The notes beneath the pieces are model-generated. The model worked only from the letters and a program-made list of their open reading frames with translations. It was not told the origin of the DNA and searched no databases. A program made the position numbers and the translations under genes. DNA of 64,000 nt from Leifsonia sp. Leaf264 (GTDB lineage: Bacteria > Actinomycetota > Actinomycetes > Actinomycetales > Microbacteriaceae), in the NCBI RefSeq assembly GCF_001422325.1, contig NZ_LMMR01000001.1, forward strand, positions 869,256-933,255, read 5' to 3'. The first letter of the stretch is position 1; each line of letters begins with the position of its first letter. Shown one piece after another: positions 15,986 to 23,386 of the stretch.

Positions 15986-16755
15986 GCGACAACACAGCAC
16001 GGTTGCGCACCATCTTCCGCACCAAGACCTCCAAGGCGCTCGACCGCATGGAGGACCCGCGCGACGCGCTCGACGACAGCTACGAGCAGCAGGTGAAGCT
16101 GCTGCACCAGGTGCGCCAGGCCGTCGCCGAAGTCGCCACGGCGAAGAAGCGCATCGAGCTGCAGGGCGAGGAGATGGGCGCCCGCTACAGGCGCCTCGGC
16201 GACCAGGCGCGCGAGGCCATGGAGCACGGGCGTGAGGATCTCGCGCGTGCTGCCCTCGAACGACGCGCCGCCCTCGAGGGCCAGGTGGCGAAACTGCAGG
16301 AGCAGCACGCCTCCCTGCAGAAGCAGACGTCTCAGCTTCAGGAGCGGGAACGCCGGCTGGCCGAGCAGATCGCCGCGTTCCGCATCGAGAAGGAGACGAT
16401 GAAGGCCACCTACAGCGCCTCCGAGGCGCAGGTGCGCGCGAACGAGGCCGTGGCCGGCATCGGTGCGAACATGAACGACGTCGGCGTCAGCCTCGATCGC
16501 GCCCGCGACAGGGTCGCCCAGATGCAGGCCCGCGCACAGGCCACAGACGAACTGCTCTCCAGCGGCGCGCTCAAAGACCTGACGGCGGCACCGGATGCCG
16601 ACATCGAGCGTCAGCTGTCGGAGCTGGCCTCACGGGCCGACATCGAGCGCCAACTCGCGGCCATGAAGTCCGACGGGACCGACGGCATCCGCGGTTCGAA
16701 GGGCGACGATTCAGACGGCTGGCTCAGCATCGGGCAGGCTCCGACGGCGCCGTAG
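15982..16755 (+). CDS. pspA: PspA/IM30 (Vipp1) family protein
   Basis: A 257-residue helical protein of the PspA family. It opens with FRTKTSKALDRMEDPRDALDDSYEQQ, the conserved start of this fold. A continuous coiled coil runs to about residue 190, and an Asp/Ser-rich tail DGTDGIRGSKGDDSDGWLSI follows. PspA proteins form ESCRT-III-like assemblies on the inner membrane and protect it under envelope stress. There is no transmembrane helix. It is coupled by an ATGA overlap to the upstream membrane-anchored helical protein and ends before a bidirectional terminator. Confidence 0.88.
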   Translation: MSDNTARLRTIFRTKTSKALDRMEDPRDALDDSYEQQVKLLHQVRQAVAEVATAKKRIELQGEEMGARYRRLGDQAREAMEHGREDLARAALERRAALEGQVAKLQEQHASLQKQTSQLQERERRLAEQIAAFRIEKETMKATYSASEAQVRANEAVAGIGANMNDVGVSLDRARDRVAQMQARAQATDELLSSGALKDLTAAPDADIERQLSELASRADIERQLAAMKSDGTDGIRGSKGDDSDGWLSIGQAPTAP

Positions 16756-16775
16756 CGGACACCTCCGTCCGGGAC

Positions 16776-16794
16776 CCGGGCGGATCTCGCCCGG
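16776..16794. terminator. Bidirectional hairpin terminator
   Basis: CCGGGCG (16776-16782) pairs with CGCCCGG (16788-16794) around a 5-nt loop between the convergent pspA and sufU genes. There is no T tract. Confidence 0.5.
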
Positions 16795-16802
16795 CGTGCG
16801 GT

Positions 16803-17258
16803 TCAGGCGCCGCGTCGCGGAGCGTCGGGAAGCTTGCTGAGCGCGTCTTCGGCGGCGACCCAGGCGAGCATCGCGCACTTCACGCGCGCGATGAACTTCG
16901 AGGCGCCACTGAGCACGGCGGCGTCGCCGAGGAGCTCCTCGTCGGGTTCGACGGTTCCGCGGGAGCGCATCATCGTGCGGAAGGAGTCGATGCGCGGCTC
17001 CAGCTCCGAGACCGGCAGGCCGTCGAAGAGCTGGGCCAGCAGCGAGGCCGACGACTGAGAGATGGCGCATCCGTGCCCCTCCCAGGTCACCGAGGTCACG
17101 GTGCCGTCGGCGACGTTGAGCTGCAGGGTGATCTCGTCACCGCAGGTGGGGTTCAGCTGGTGCGATTCGGCCGACGGATGCTCGACCAGGCCGAAGCCGT
17201 GCGGCCGTCTGGCGTGGTCGAGGATGAGCTCCTGGTAGAGCGAGGCGAGTTCGCTCAT
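16803..17258 (-). CDS. sufU: SufU Fe-S cluster assembly sulfur-transfer protein
   Basis: A 151-residue SufU. The zinc and sulfur-relay residues are in place: Cys39 and Asp41 in NPTCGDEI, Cys64 in GHGCAISQ and Cys128 in RVKCAML. They align with Cys41, Asp43, Cys66 and Cys128 of Bacillus subtilis SufU. SufU accepts persulfide from SufS and passes it to the SUF scaffold. Its start overlaps the stop of sufS (ATGA), so they are co-translated. The scaffold genes sufBCD are not in this window. Confidence 0.93.
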   Translation of the reverse strand: MSELASLYQELILDHARRPHGFGLVEHPSAESHQLNPTCGDEITLQLNVADGTVTSVTWEGHGCAISQSSASLLAQLFDGLPVSELEPRIDSFRTMMRSRGTVEPDEELLGDAAVLSGASKFIARVKCAMLAWVAAEDALSKLPDAPRRGA

Positions 17259-18559
17259 CGTGCACCTCCGAAGAACGCGATGCCGGCGGCGACACCGGAG
17301 AGGAAGGCGTCGACGTCGTCGGCGCTCGAGTACAGGTAGGTGCTCGCCCGTGTCGACGAGGTGACGCCGAGGCGGCGGTGCAGCGGCTGGGCGCAGTGGT
17401 GACCGACCCGCACGGCGATGCCGAGGCTGTCGAGGAACTGGCCGAGATCGTGGGAATGGATGCCGGGCACGTCGATGCTGGCGAGCCCGACCCTGTCGAC
17501 CCCGGTCACGGGACCCAGGATGCGGACGCCGTCGATCGTCGACAGGCCGTCGGTGAGGCGTCGGCCGAGCACGGTCTCGTGCGCCGCGATGCGATCCATG
17601 CCGATGACGTCGAGGTAGCGCACCGCGGCAGCGAGGGCGATGGCCTGCGACACCCGCTGGGTTCCGGCCTCGAAGCGCAACGGCGCCGACAGGTACTCCG
17701 CGCGCTCCATCGTGACGGTGGTGATCATGGATCCGCCGGTGAGGAAGGGTGGAAGGGCGTCGAGGATCTCGCGGCGTCCGTAGAGCACGCCGATGCCGGT
17801 CGGCGCGAGCATCTTGTGCCCGGAGAACACGGCGAAGTCCACGTCGAGGGCGCGCACGTCGAGGGGCAGGTGGGGTGCCGATTGGCAGGCGTCGAGCACG
17901 ACCATGGCACCGACGGCGTGGGCGCGCTCCACGAGGAGTTCGACGGGGCTCACGGTTCCCAGCACGTTCGACACATGGGCGAACGCGACCACTTTCGTGC
18001 GCTCGGTGAGCAGGGAGTCGAGGTCGTCGAGGCGCAACGATCCGTCGTCCTCGACGGGGATGAACCGCATCGTCGCACCGGTGCGGGCGGCGAGCTCCTG
18101 CCAGGGGATGAGGTTGGCGTGGTGCTCGAGCTCGGTCACGAGGATCTCATCACCCGCTCCGAGGCTGAACCGGGCTGCGGCCTCTCCCCCGCGCCCGAGG
18201 CTCGCGTTCGAGATCGCGTAGGCGATCAGGTTGATGCCCTCCGTCGCGTTTGAGGTCCAGACGACCTCCTCGGCCGATGCCCCGATGAAGGCGGCGACGA
18301 CCTCCCTCGCCTCCTCGAAGTCCTCGGTGGCGAGGGCAGCCAGGGTGTGCGCTCCGCGGTGCACGGCGGAATTGCGGTTCTCGTAGTAGTCCCGCTCGGC
18401 GTCGAGCACGATGCGAGGTTTCTGCGAGGTCGCGCCGGAGTCGAGATAGACCAGCGGATGCCCGTTCACCTGTTGCGCCAGCGCCGGGAAGTCGCGCCGG
18501 ATGGCGGCGATCTCGGCGGAATCGAGAGGCTGGGCGGTGGTCGTGCTGACGACGGGCAT
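17255..18559 (-). CDS. sufS: Cysteine desulfurase SufS
   Basis: A 434-residue PLP-dependent cysteine desulfurase of the SufS/CsdA group. It shows VYLDSGATSQKP near the N-terminus, NRNSAVHRGAHTLA, the LEHHANLIPW block, VVLDACQSAPHL, and the PLP-lysine motif VFSGHKMLAPTGIG. The catalytic Cys is in RVGHHCAQPLH near residue 385. It releases sulfur from cysteine for Fe-S cluster assembly together with SufU. The ATG at 18559 was chosen since homology begins right after it; an ATG at 18592 is possible. Confidence 0.93.
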   Translation of the reverse strand: MPVVSTTTAQPLDSAEIAAIRRDFPALAQQVNGHPLVYLDSGATSQKPRIVLDAERDYYENRNSAVHRGAHTLAALATEDFEEAREVVAAFIGASAEEVVWTSNATEGINLIAYAISNASLGRGGEAAARFSLGAGDEILVTELEHHANLIPWQELAARTGATMRFIPVEDDGSLRLDDLDSLLTERTKVVAFAHVSNVLGTVSPVELLVERAHAVGAMVVLDACQSAPHLPLDVRALDVDFAVFSGHKMLAPTGIGVLYGRREILDALPPFLTGGSMITTVTMERAEYLSAPLRFEAGTQRVSQAIALAAAVRYLDVIGMDRIAAHETVLGRRLTDGLSTIDGVRILGPVTGVDRVGLASIDVPGIHSHDLGQFLDSLGIAVRVGHHCAQPLHRRLGVTSSTRASTYLYSSADDVDAFLSGVAAGIAFFGGAR

Positions 18560-18772
18560 GGGGCGGATCGGTGCTTCCTGATGGGCGTGCATCCAGCCTA
18601 AGACGCTCGAGCGTCGCATCGGGCGTATCCTCAGCTGAGGAGGAACGTTGGGCTTCGGCGTCGATCTCGAATGAGACGAGGACGACATGCCACAGGCATC
18701 CACGACGAAATCCCCGACGACGACTGTCGTCGCACCACCCAGCGCCGCACCCCGGAGTGCCGAGGAATCGCG

Positions 18773-18778
18773 TAGGGT
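18773..18778 (+). promoter_or_regulatory. -10 box of a probable leaderless promoter
   Basis: TAGGGT is followed by 7 nt and the GTG at 18786. No Shine-Dalgarno is present. Confidence 0.5.
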
Positions 18779-18785
18779 GCGCAGC

Positions 18786-19112
18786 GTGGGAACTCTCTAC
18801 TACGACGGTGTGGCCATCGAGATGAACGACCGTACGCTCGCGCACGTGAAGATCGCGATCGTCCAGAAGATGCGCCGAGCCGAGAGCTTCACCTTCTCTT
18901 GGGTGCACACGGGCGACCAGCCCCCCGGACGATCGACCATCTGGATCCACCCGTCGATCCCGATCCGCTTCGAGTTCCTGAATCCTGTGCAGCCCGAGCT
19001 CAACACGAAGTGGATCGAGAGCATCCTGCGTTCGGCGAGCACGACCGGCGGCATCCTGCTCACCGAGGAGCACCTCGAGAACGGCCCGCCGACCCCGTCG
19101 GTCGCCGCCTAG
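18786..19112 (+). CDS. DUF7882-like small protein, copy 2
   Basis: A 108-residue paralogue of the proteins at 12982 and 31952. The motifs are VGTLYYDG, MNDRTLAHVK, KMRRAESFTFSW, STIWIHPSIPIRFEF and LNTKWIESILRSAS. The GTG at 18786 gives the same N-terminus (MG-L-Y-G) as copy 1; an ATG at 18687 would add a low-complexity Pro/Thr/Ala stretch that the paralogues lack and would pass through the -10 box. The function is unknown. The HAD hydrolase gene starts 30 nt downstream on the same strand. Confidence 0.83.
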   Translation: MGTLYYDGVAIEMNDRTLAHVKIAIVQKMRRAESFTFSWVHTGDQPPGRSTIWIHPSIPIRFEFLNPVQPELNTKWIESILRSASTTGGILLTEEHLENGPPTPSVAA

Positions 19113-19142
19113 AGACGTGCCACGGCACCGGAGGAGAGATCG

Positions 19143-19805
19143 ATGACAGGACGGATCGCGGCCCTCTTCGACATCGACGGAACCCTGGTCGATTCGAACT
19201 ACCTGCACGTCGAGGCCTGGCAGCACGCCCTCCACGACCTGGGAACCGATGTCGACGCCGCTCGCATCCATCGATCGATCGGTCAGGACGGCGGCCAGCT
19301 GCTGTCCTCGCTCGTGGGCGAGAAGAGCGAGGCCTGGACCTCCGAGGCGACAGCCCTCAACGCGCGGTACTACAGCGAGCTCGCGCCGCGGCTGCGCCGG
19401 TTCGACGGCGTCACGCAGTTGCTGCGCACTCTCGCCGACCGTGGCGTGGTCATCGTGCTCGCGACGTCGGCCCCGCAGGAGGAACTCGATCTCCTGCTGC
19501 CGGTGATCGACGCAGACGACCTCATCCACGCCACCACCAACGCCGACGACGTCGACACGGCGAAGCCCGAGCCCGACATCGTGCAGGTCGCTCTCTCCAG
19601 GGCAGGCGTCGAGGCTGACCACGCATTCTTCATCGGCGACTCCGTCTGGGACATGAAGGCCGCAGCACGAGCGGGCGTCACCCCCTACGCCGTTCTCTCC
19701 GGAGGGATCGCGAGCGGTTCACTGACGGATGCCGGAGCCCGGGTGGTCTTCGACGACCCGGCCGATCTCCTGGCCCGACTCGACGAGATCGCACTGCTCG
19801 GCTGA
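19143..19805 (+). CDS. HAD-superfamily phosphatase (beta-phosphoglucomutase-like subgroup)
   Basis: A 220-residue haloacid dehalogenase-type hydrolase. Motif I is FDIDGTLVDSN at about residues 9-19, with the nucleophile Asp. Motif II is around VIVLATSAPQEE. Motif III is the Lys of KPEPDIVQ, and motif IV is FIGDSVWDMKAAARAG. A helical cap lies between motifs I and II. Such enzymes dephosphorylate small metabolites in the cytoplasm; the substrate is not evident. GGAGAGAT precedes the ATG. A weak GC hairpin follows the stop. Confidence 0.87.
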   Translation: MTGRIAALFDIDGTLVDSNYLHVEAWQHALHDLGTDVDAARIHRSIGQDGGQLLSSLVGEKSEAWTSEATALNARYYSELAPRLRRFDGVTQLLRTLADRGVVIVLATSAPQEELDLLLPVIDADDLIHATTNADDVDTAKPEPDIVQVALSRAGVEADHAFFIGDSVWDMKAAARAGVTPYAVLSGGIASGSLTDAGARVVFDDPADLLARLDEIALLG

Positions 19806-19807
19806 CC

Positions 19808-19825
19808 CGCCGCCGTTCAGCGGCG
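19808..19825 (+). terminator. Weak hairpin after the HAD hydrolase gene
   Basis: CGCCGC (19808-19813) and GCGGCG (19820-19825) flank a 6-nt loop just after the stop codon. There is no strong T run. Confidence 0.4.
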
Positions 19826-19860
19826 CATTGTCACCCCTGCGGCCTGCCACGGCAAGCGCC

Positions 19861-19888
19861 TTGTCCCGCTCGGCAGTCTGCGTAGCGT
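19861..19888 (+). promoter_or_regulatory. Leaderless promoter of the F420 oxidoreductase gene
   Basis: TTGTCC (19861-19866) and TAGCGT (19883-19888) are 16 nt apart, and the ATG at 19895 follows after 6 nt. Confidence 0.5.
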
Positions 19889-19894
19889 CGAAGC

Positions 19895-20851
19895 ATGAAG
19901 ATCGGATACAAGCTCATCGCGGAGGGCTTCGGCCCACAGGACCTCGTGCGCCAGGCCGTACGCGCCGAACAGGCTGGCTTCGACTTCGTCGAGATGAGCG
20001 ACCACTTCCATCCGTGGGTGGAGGCGCAGGGCCACTCCCCCTTCGTCTGGAACGTGCTCAGCGCCATCGCGGCGAAGACGTCGACGCTGGGGCTCGCGAC
20101 CGGCGTGACCTGTCCGAGCGTTCGCTACCACCCCGCGATCATCGCCCAGGCCGCGGCCACGCTCGCCCTCCTCTCCGACGGTAGGTTCACCCTGGGTGTC
20201 GGGTCCGGCGAGCGCCTGAACGAGCACATCGTCGGCCGCGGCTTCCCGGGAGTGCACGAGCGCCACGCCATGTTCGATGAGGCTCTCGACATCATCCGCC
20301 TGCTCTGGCAGGGCGGCTACCAGAACTACGACGGCACCTACCTCAAGCTCGAGGACGCCCGCATCTTCGACCTGCCCGACGTGCTGCCGACGATGGCCGT
20401 CGCCGTCAGCGGTCCCGACTCCATCGCCCTCGCCGCCGAGCACGGCGACGGCCTGTTCGCCGTCGAGCCGAAGGAGGAGCTGGTGTCCGGATACCGCGCC
20501 GCTGGGGGCACCGGACCCCTCTACTGCGAGGCTCCTCTCGCCTGGGCGACGACGGAGGCGGCCGCCGTGACTGCGGCCCACACAACCAACGCGTGGTCGG
20601 TCGCGGGCTGGAAGGTGCTGGCCGAGCTGCCGAACCCCGTGAACTTCGAGGCCGCTGCAGCCACCGTGCGCGAGGACGACATCCGCGAGCAGTTCGCCTG
20701 CGGGCCCGACGTCGAGCGGCACCTCGAGGTCATCGGCGCCTTCACTGATGCCGGCTTCGATCACGTCGCCCTGATGAACGCCGGGCCCGACCCCGACGGC
20801 TTCTTCGACTTCTTCGAGAAGGAGCTGCTGCCGCGGCTCACGACCAGCTGA
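19895..20851 (+). CDS. F420-dependent LLM-class oxidoreductase (TIGR03557-like)
   Basis: A 318-residue luciferase-like TIM-barrel protein resembling F420-dependent glucose-6-phosphate dehydrogenase relatives. Visible markers are GYKLIAEGFGPQDLVRQAV, FDFVEMSDHFHPW (the active-site D-H-F-H), LGLATGVTCPSVRYHPAI and LGVGSGERLNEHI. These indicate binding of deazaflavin F420 and a redox reaction on an unknown substrate in the cytoplasm. F420 use fits an actinobacterial host. The DUF72 gene starts 11 nt after the stop, so the two may be an operon. Confidence 0.88.
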   Translation: MKIGYKLIAEGFGPQDLVRQAVRAEQAGFDFVEMSDHFHPWVEAQGHSPFVWNVLSAIAAKTSTLGLATGVTCPSVRYHPAIIAQAAATLALLSDGRFTLGVGSGERLNEHIVGRGFPGVHERHAMFDEALDIIRLLWQGGYQNYDGTYLKLEDARIFDLPDVLPTMAVAVSGPDSIALAAEHGDGLFAVEPKEELVSGYRAAGGTGPLYCEAPLAWATTEAAAVTAAHTTNAWSVAGWKVLAELPNPVNFEAAAATVREDDIREQFACGPDVERHLEVIGAFTDAGFDHVALMNAGPDPDGFFDFFEKELLPRLTTS

Positions 20852-20862
20852 GGGCGGCATCC

Positions 20863-21591
20863 GTGGCAATACGGATCGGAACCTCGGGGTGGAGTTACGA
20901 CCACTGGGAGAACGTGCTGTACGCGCCGGGGCTTCCGCCGCGGGAGCGGCTCGGGAACTACGTCACTCGGTTCTCGACCGTCGAACTCAACGCGAGCTTC
21001 TACCGCTGGCCTCGCCCTGCAGCCTTCCGCAGTTGGCACCAGCGCCTGCCGCACGGGTTCGCGCTGTCGGTGAAGGCACCGCGCGGGCTCACCCACGCGA
21101 AGAAGCTCTACGCTCCCGAGGACTGGATCGCGAGGATCGCCGCGGGCTGGCATGAGCTCGGCGACACGCGTGCGGTGCTCCTGGTGCAGCTGCCGCCGGG
21201 CATGCCCCGCGACGACGCCAGGCTGTCCTACTTCCTCCGGGCCATGCCGACGCGGGTGCGGCTCGCCGTCGAGTTCCGGCATCCGTCGTGGCACTGCGAC
21301 GACGTGTTCGAGATCCTGCAGCAGAATCGGGCCGCGTACACCGTGATGAGTGGTGCTGGGCTCCCGTGCATCCTGCGGGCCACAGCGGACATCGTCTACG
21401 TACGGATGCACGGACCCGACGACGACCACCTCTACGGCGGCTCGTACTCCGACGCCGACCTCCAGTGGTGGGCCGCCCGGGTGCGCGAATGGTCGGACGA
21501 CGGGCGCGACGTCTACGTCTACTTCAACAACGACGGCGGAGGAAACGCCGTCCGGAACGCCTCGACGTTGCGACACGTCGTCGGAGCCTGA
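20863..21591 (+). CDS. DUF72 domain-containing protein
   Basis: A 242-residue TIM-barrel protein of the DUF72 (YecE-like) family. The diagnostic start IRIGTSGWSYDHWENVLYAP is followed by FSTVELNASFYRWP, LPHGFALSVKAPRGLTH and VEFRHPSW, and later by YVRMHGPDD and VYVYFNNDGGGNAV. The function of the family is unknown. It begins with GTG 11 nt after the F420 oxidoreductase stop. No signal peptide is seen. Confidence 0.9.
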   Translation: MAIRIGTSGWSYDHWENVLYAPGLPPRERLGNYVTRFSTVELNASFYRWPRPAAFRSWHQRLPHGFALSVKAPRGLTHAKKLYAPEDWIARIAAGWHELGDTRAVLLVQLPPGMPRDDARLSYFLRAMPTRVRLAVEFRHPSWHCDDVFEILQQNRAAYTVMSGAGLPCILRATADIVYVRMHGPDDDHLYGGSYSDADLQWWAARVREWSDDGRDVYVYFNNDGGGNAVRNASTLRHVVGA

Positions 21592-21665
21592 CGCATGGCA
21601 CCCGTGACGAGTGACGGATGTCGGCTACGCTCGGGCACCGTGACCTCGACGAGGACGGAGGCCCC

Positions 21666-22196
21666 ATGCCCGATCTGAGCGCCGACGCTGACCTTCATGA
21701 CGGGCGCGACGAGACCGCCGACGAGCGGTCGGATCGCAACTGGAACGAACTGCTGCAGGAGTTCCGGGTGCTGCAGACCGGAACCCAGATCCTCGCCGGA
21801 TTCCTGCTGACCCTTCCCTTCCAGTCGCGGTTCGATCAGCTCAGCCCCTTCGACGTCGGCGTCTACCTGACGTTGGTGGTCGGCGCCGTGCTTCTCACGC
21901 TGCTCGCGCTCACGCCGGTGAGCCTGCATCGCCTCCTTTTCCGCCGCCACGCGAAGCCCACCCTCGTGAACACGGGAAGCCGCATCCTGCTGGCCTGCCT
22001 CGCGGCGAGCTCCCTGCTGTTCGCGGGGATCGTGCTGTTCCTGTTCGATTTCCTGTTGCCGGCGCCGGCCGGATGGATCGCCGGCGGCGCCGTCATTGTC
22101 GTGGCCCTATGCCTGTGGGTGGGCGTCCCCCTCGTCATCCGCCGTCGGGTGGCCGCCGACCATCCCGAGGAGGCGAGGCGTAGCCTCGAATCATGA
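21666..22196 (+). CDS. DUF6328-like four-helix membrane protein
   Basis: A 176-residue protein with an acidic N-terminus and NWNELLQEFRVLQTGTQILA, which precedes four hydrophobic helices at about residues 40-60, 68-88, 107-130 and 138-160. The pattern matches DUF6328-type membrane proteins, whose function is unknown. GGAGG lies before the ATG. Its stop overlaps the start of the small acetyltransferase gene (ATGA). Confidence 0.8.
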   Translation: MPDLSADADLHDGRDETADERSDRNWNELLQEFRVLQTGTQILAGFLLTLPFQSRFDQLSPFDVGVYLTLVVGAVLLTLLALTPVSLHRLLFRRHAKPTLVNTGSRILLACLAASSLLFAGIVLFLFDFLLPAPAGWIAGGAVIVVALCLWVGVPLVIRRRVAADHPEEARRSLES

Positions 22197-22486
22197 CGGA
22201 CCAGTTCAGCAACGAACCCGACGCGCAGCGATACGTGCTGCTGCGCGACGGCGTCATCGCATCGAGCCTCGACTACTCCGTGCGCGGCGACTCGATCTCG
22301 ATGACACGGGCGTACACGAATCCCCGGCTCCGCGGGCACGGCCTGGCCGGTCGACTGGTCGAGTACGCGGTCGACGACGTCGAACGGTCCACCCGGCTGC
22401 GGATCATCCCGATGTGCTGGTACGTCGCCGAGTGGTTCGACGCCCATCCGGATCGCGCCGACCTTCTGAAGCCACGTTCGGCCTGA
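22193..22486 (+). CDS. Small GNAT-like N-acetyltransferase
   Basis: A 97-residue protein of the short GNAT type (YjdJ-like). It has only the core: the strands around YVLLRDGVIASSLDYS, the acetyl-CoA binding turn NPRLRGHGLAGRLVEYAVDD, and the closing RIIPMCWYVAEWFDAHPD. Full-size GNAT enzymes are about 150 residues, but the truncated form is a known subfamily. The acceptor is unknown. It is translationally coupled to the DUF6328-like gene. Confidence 0.83.
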   Translation: MTDQFSNEPDAQRYVLLRDGVIASSLDYSVRGDSISMTRAYTNPRLRGHGLAGRLVEYAVDDVERSTRLRIIPMCWYVAEWFDAHPDRADLLKPRSA

Positions 22487-22611
22487 CTGCCACCCGCACG
22501 GGGCCTCCGTGAGCAGCCCCCGCACGCGGCACGCCACACGCGAGGGTGGCGCGCCACGGGGCCCCGCAATACCCTGAGGGCATTCGACTACCGAATACCA
22601 GGAGGTATCAG

Positions 22612-23217
22612 GTGCCAACGGAATCAGGCTCGGCGCTGAGCGCGTTCTCTCTCGACTCGGCTGAACTCACCAAGTCCGCCGTGAACACCATCCGCGTCGC
22701 CCTCGGCGTCGGTGGGATCGTCGCGCTCGTCGTCGGCCTACTGGTGACGTTCCAGCCTCAGGCGGCGGCGACCACCATCGCCATCCTGCTGGGGATCTAC
22801 TTCATCGTCGCCGGCCTCGTCTACGTCGGGATCGGCATTTTCGCCCGCGGGATCTCCGGCGGCACCAGGACCCTGGACATCCTCCTCGGACTCCTGTTCC
22901 TGGTCGGCGCCGGGCTGGCATTCGCCAACCTGTCCGGCACCGTGGCGTTCCTGGCCGTCTTCCTCGGCATCCTGATCGGCGTGCTGTGGATCATCGAGGG
23001 GATCACGACCCTCGTGCAGCTGGGCGACGCACCGTCGAGGGGCTGGGCGGTCTTCTTCGCGATCGTGAGCATCGTCGCCGGCATCGCCCTGCTGTTCGCG
23101 CCGGTCTGGGGTGCCCAACTGCTGTTCCTCGTGACGGGAATCGCGCTCATCGTGCTCGGCGTGATGCAGGTCATCCGCGCGTTCACCTTCGGGCGCGGCG
23201 TCACCGCAGCCGACTGA
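22612..23217 (+). CDS. HdeD/DUF308 family membrane protein
   Basis: A 201-residue protein with six predicted membrane helices starting near residue 25 (IRVALGVGGIVALVVGLLVT), in three repeated two-helix units with the Gly-rich pattern of HdeD. Family members are linked with acid resistance in enterobacteria; the role in actinobacteria is unproven. GTG at 22612 is the start because AGGAGG sits 6 nt before it; an ATG at 22546 would place this site inside the gene. Confidence 0.85.
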   Translation: MPTESGSALSAFSLDSAELTKSAVNTIRVALGVGGIVALVVGLLVTFQPQAAATTIAILLGIYFIVAGLVYVGIGIFARGISGGTRTLDILLGLLFLVGAGLAFANLSGTVAFLAVFLGILIGVLWIIEGITTLVQLGDAPSRGWAVFFAIVSIVAGIALLFAPVWGAQLLFLVTGIALIVLGVMQVIRAFTFGRGVTAAD

Positions 23218-23328
23218 GCCTTCCCGGCGGCAGGCTGGAGCCGTCGTCCGTCGAGCACGGATGACGTCTCCTTCGGCGACCGTGACGACCCGAGGCGGAC
23301 CCGCGGCGGACGACCCCGAACGCGGGTT

Positions 23329-23357
23329 TTGACAGCTGGCACGCCATAGCGGATGCT
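23329..23357 (+). promoter_or_regulatory. Promoter of the membrane GH5 gene
   Basis: TTGACA (23329-23334) and GATGCT (23352-23357) are 17 nt apart and lie 30 nt before the ATG at 23387. Confidence 0.45.
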
Positions 23358-23386
23358 GTGCAGGCCCCCCACGACGATGGAGTCTC

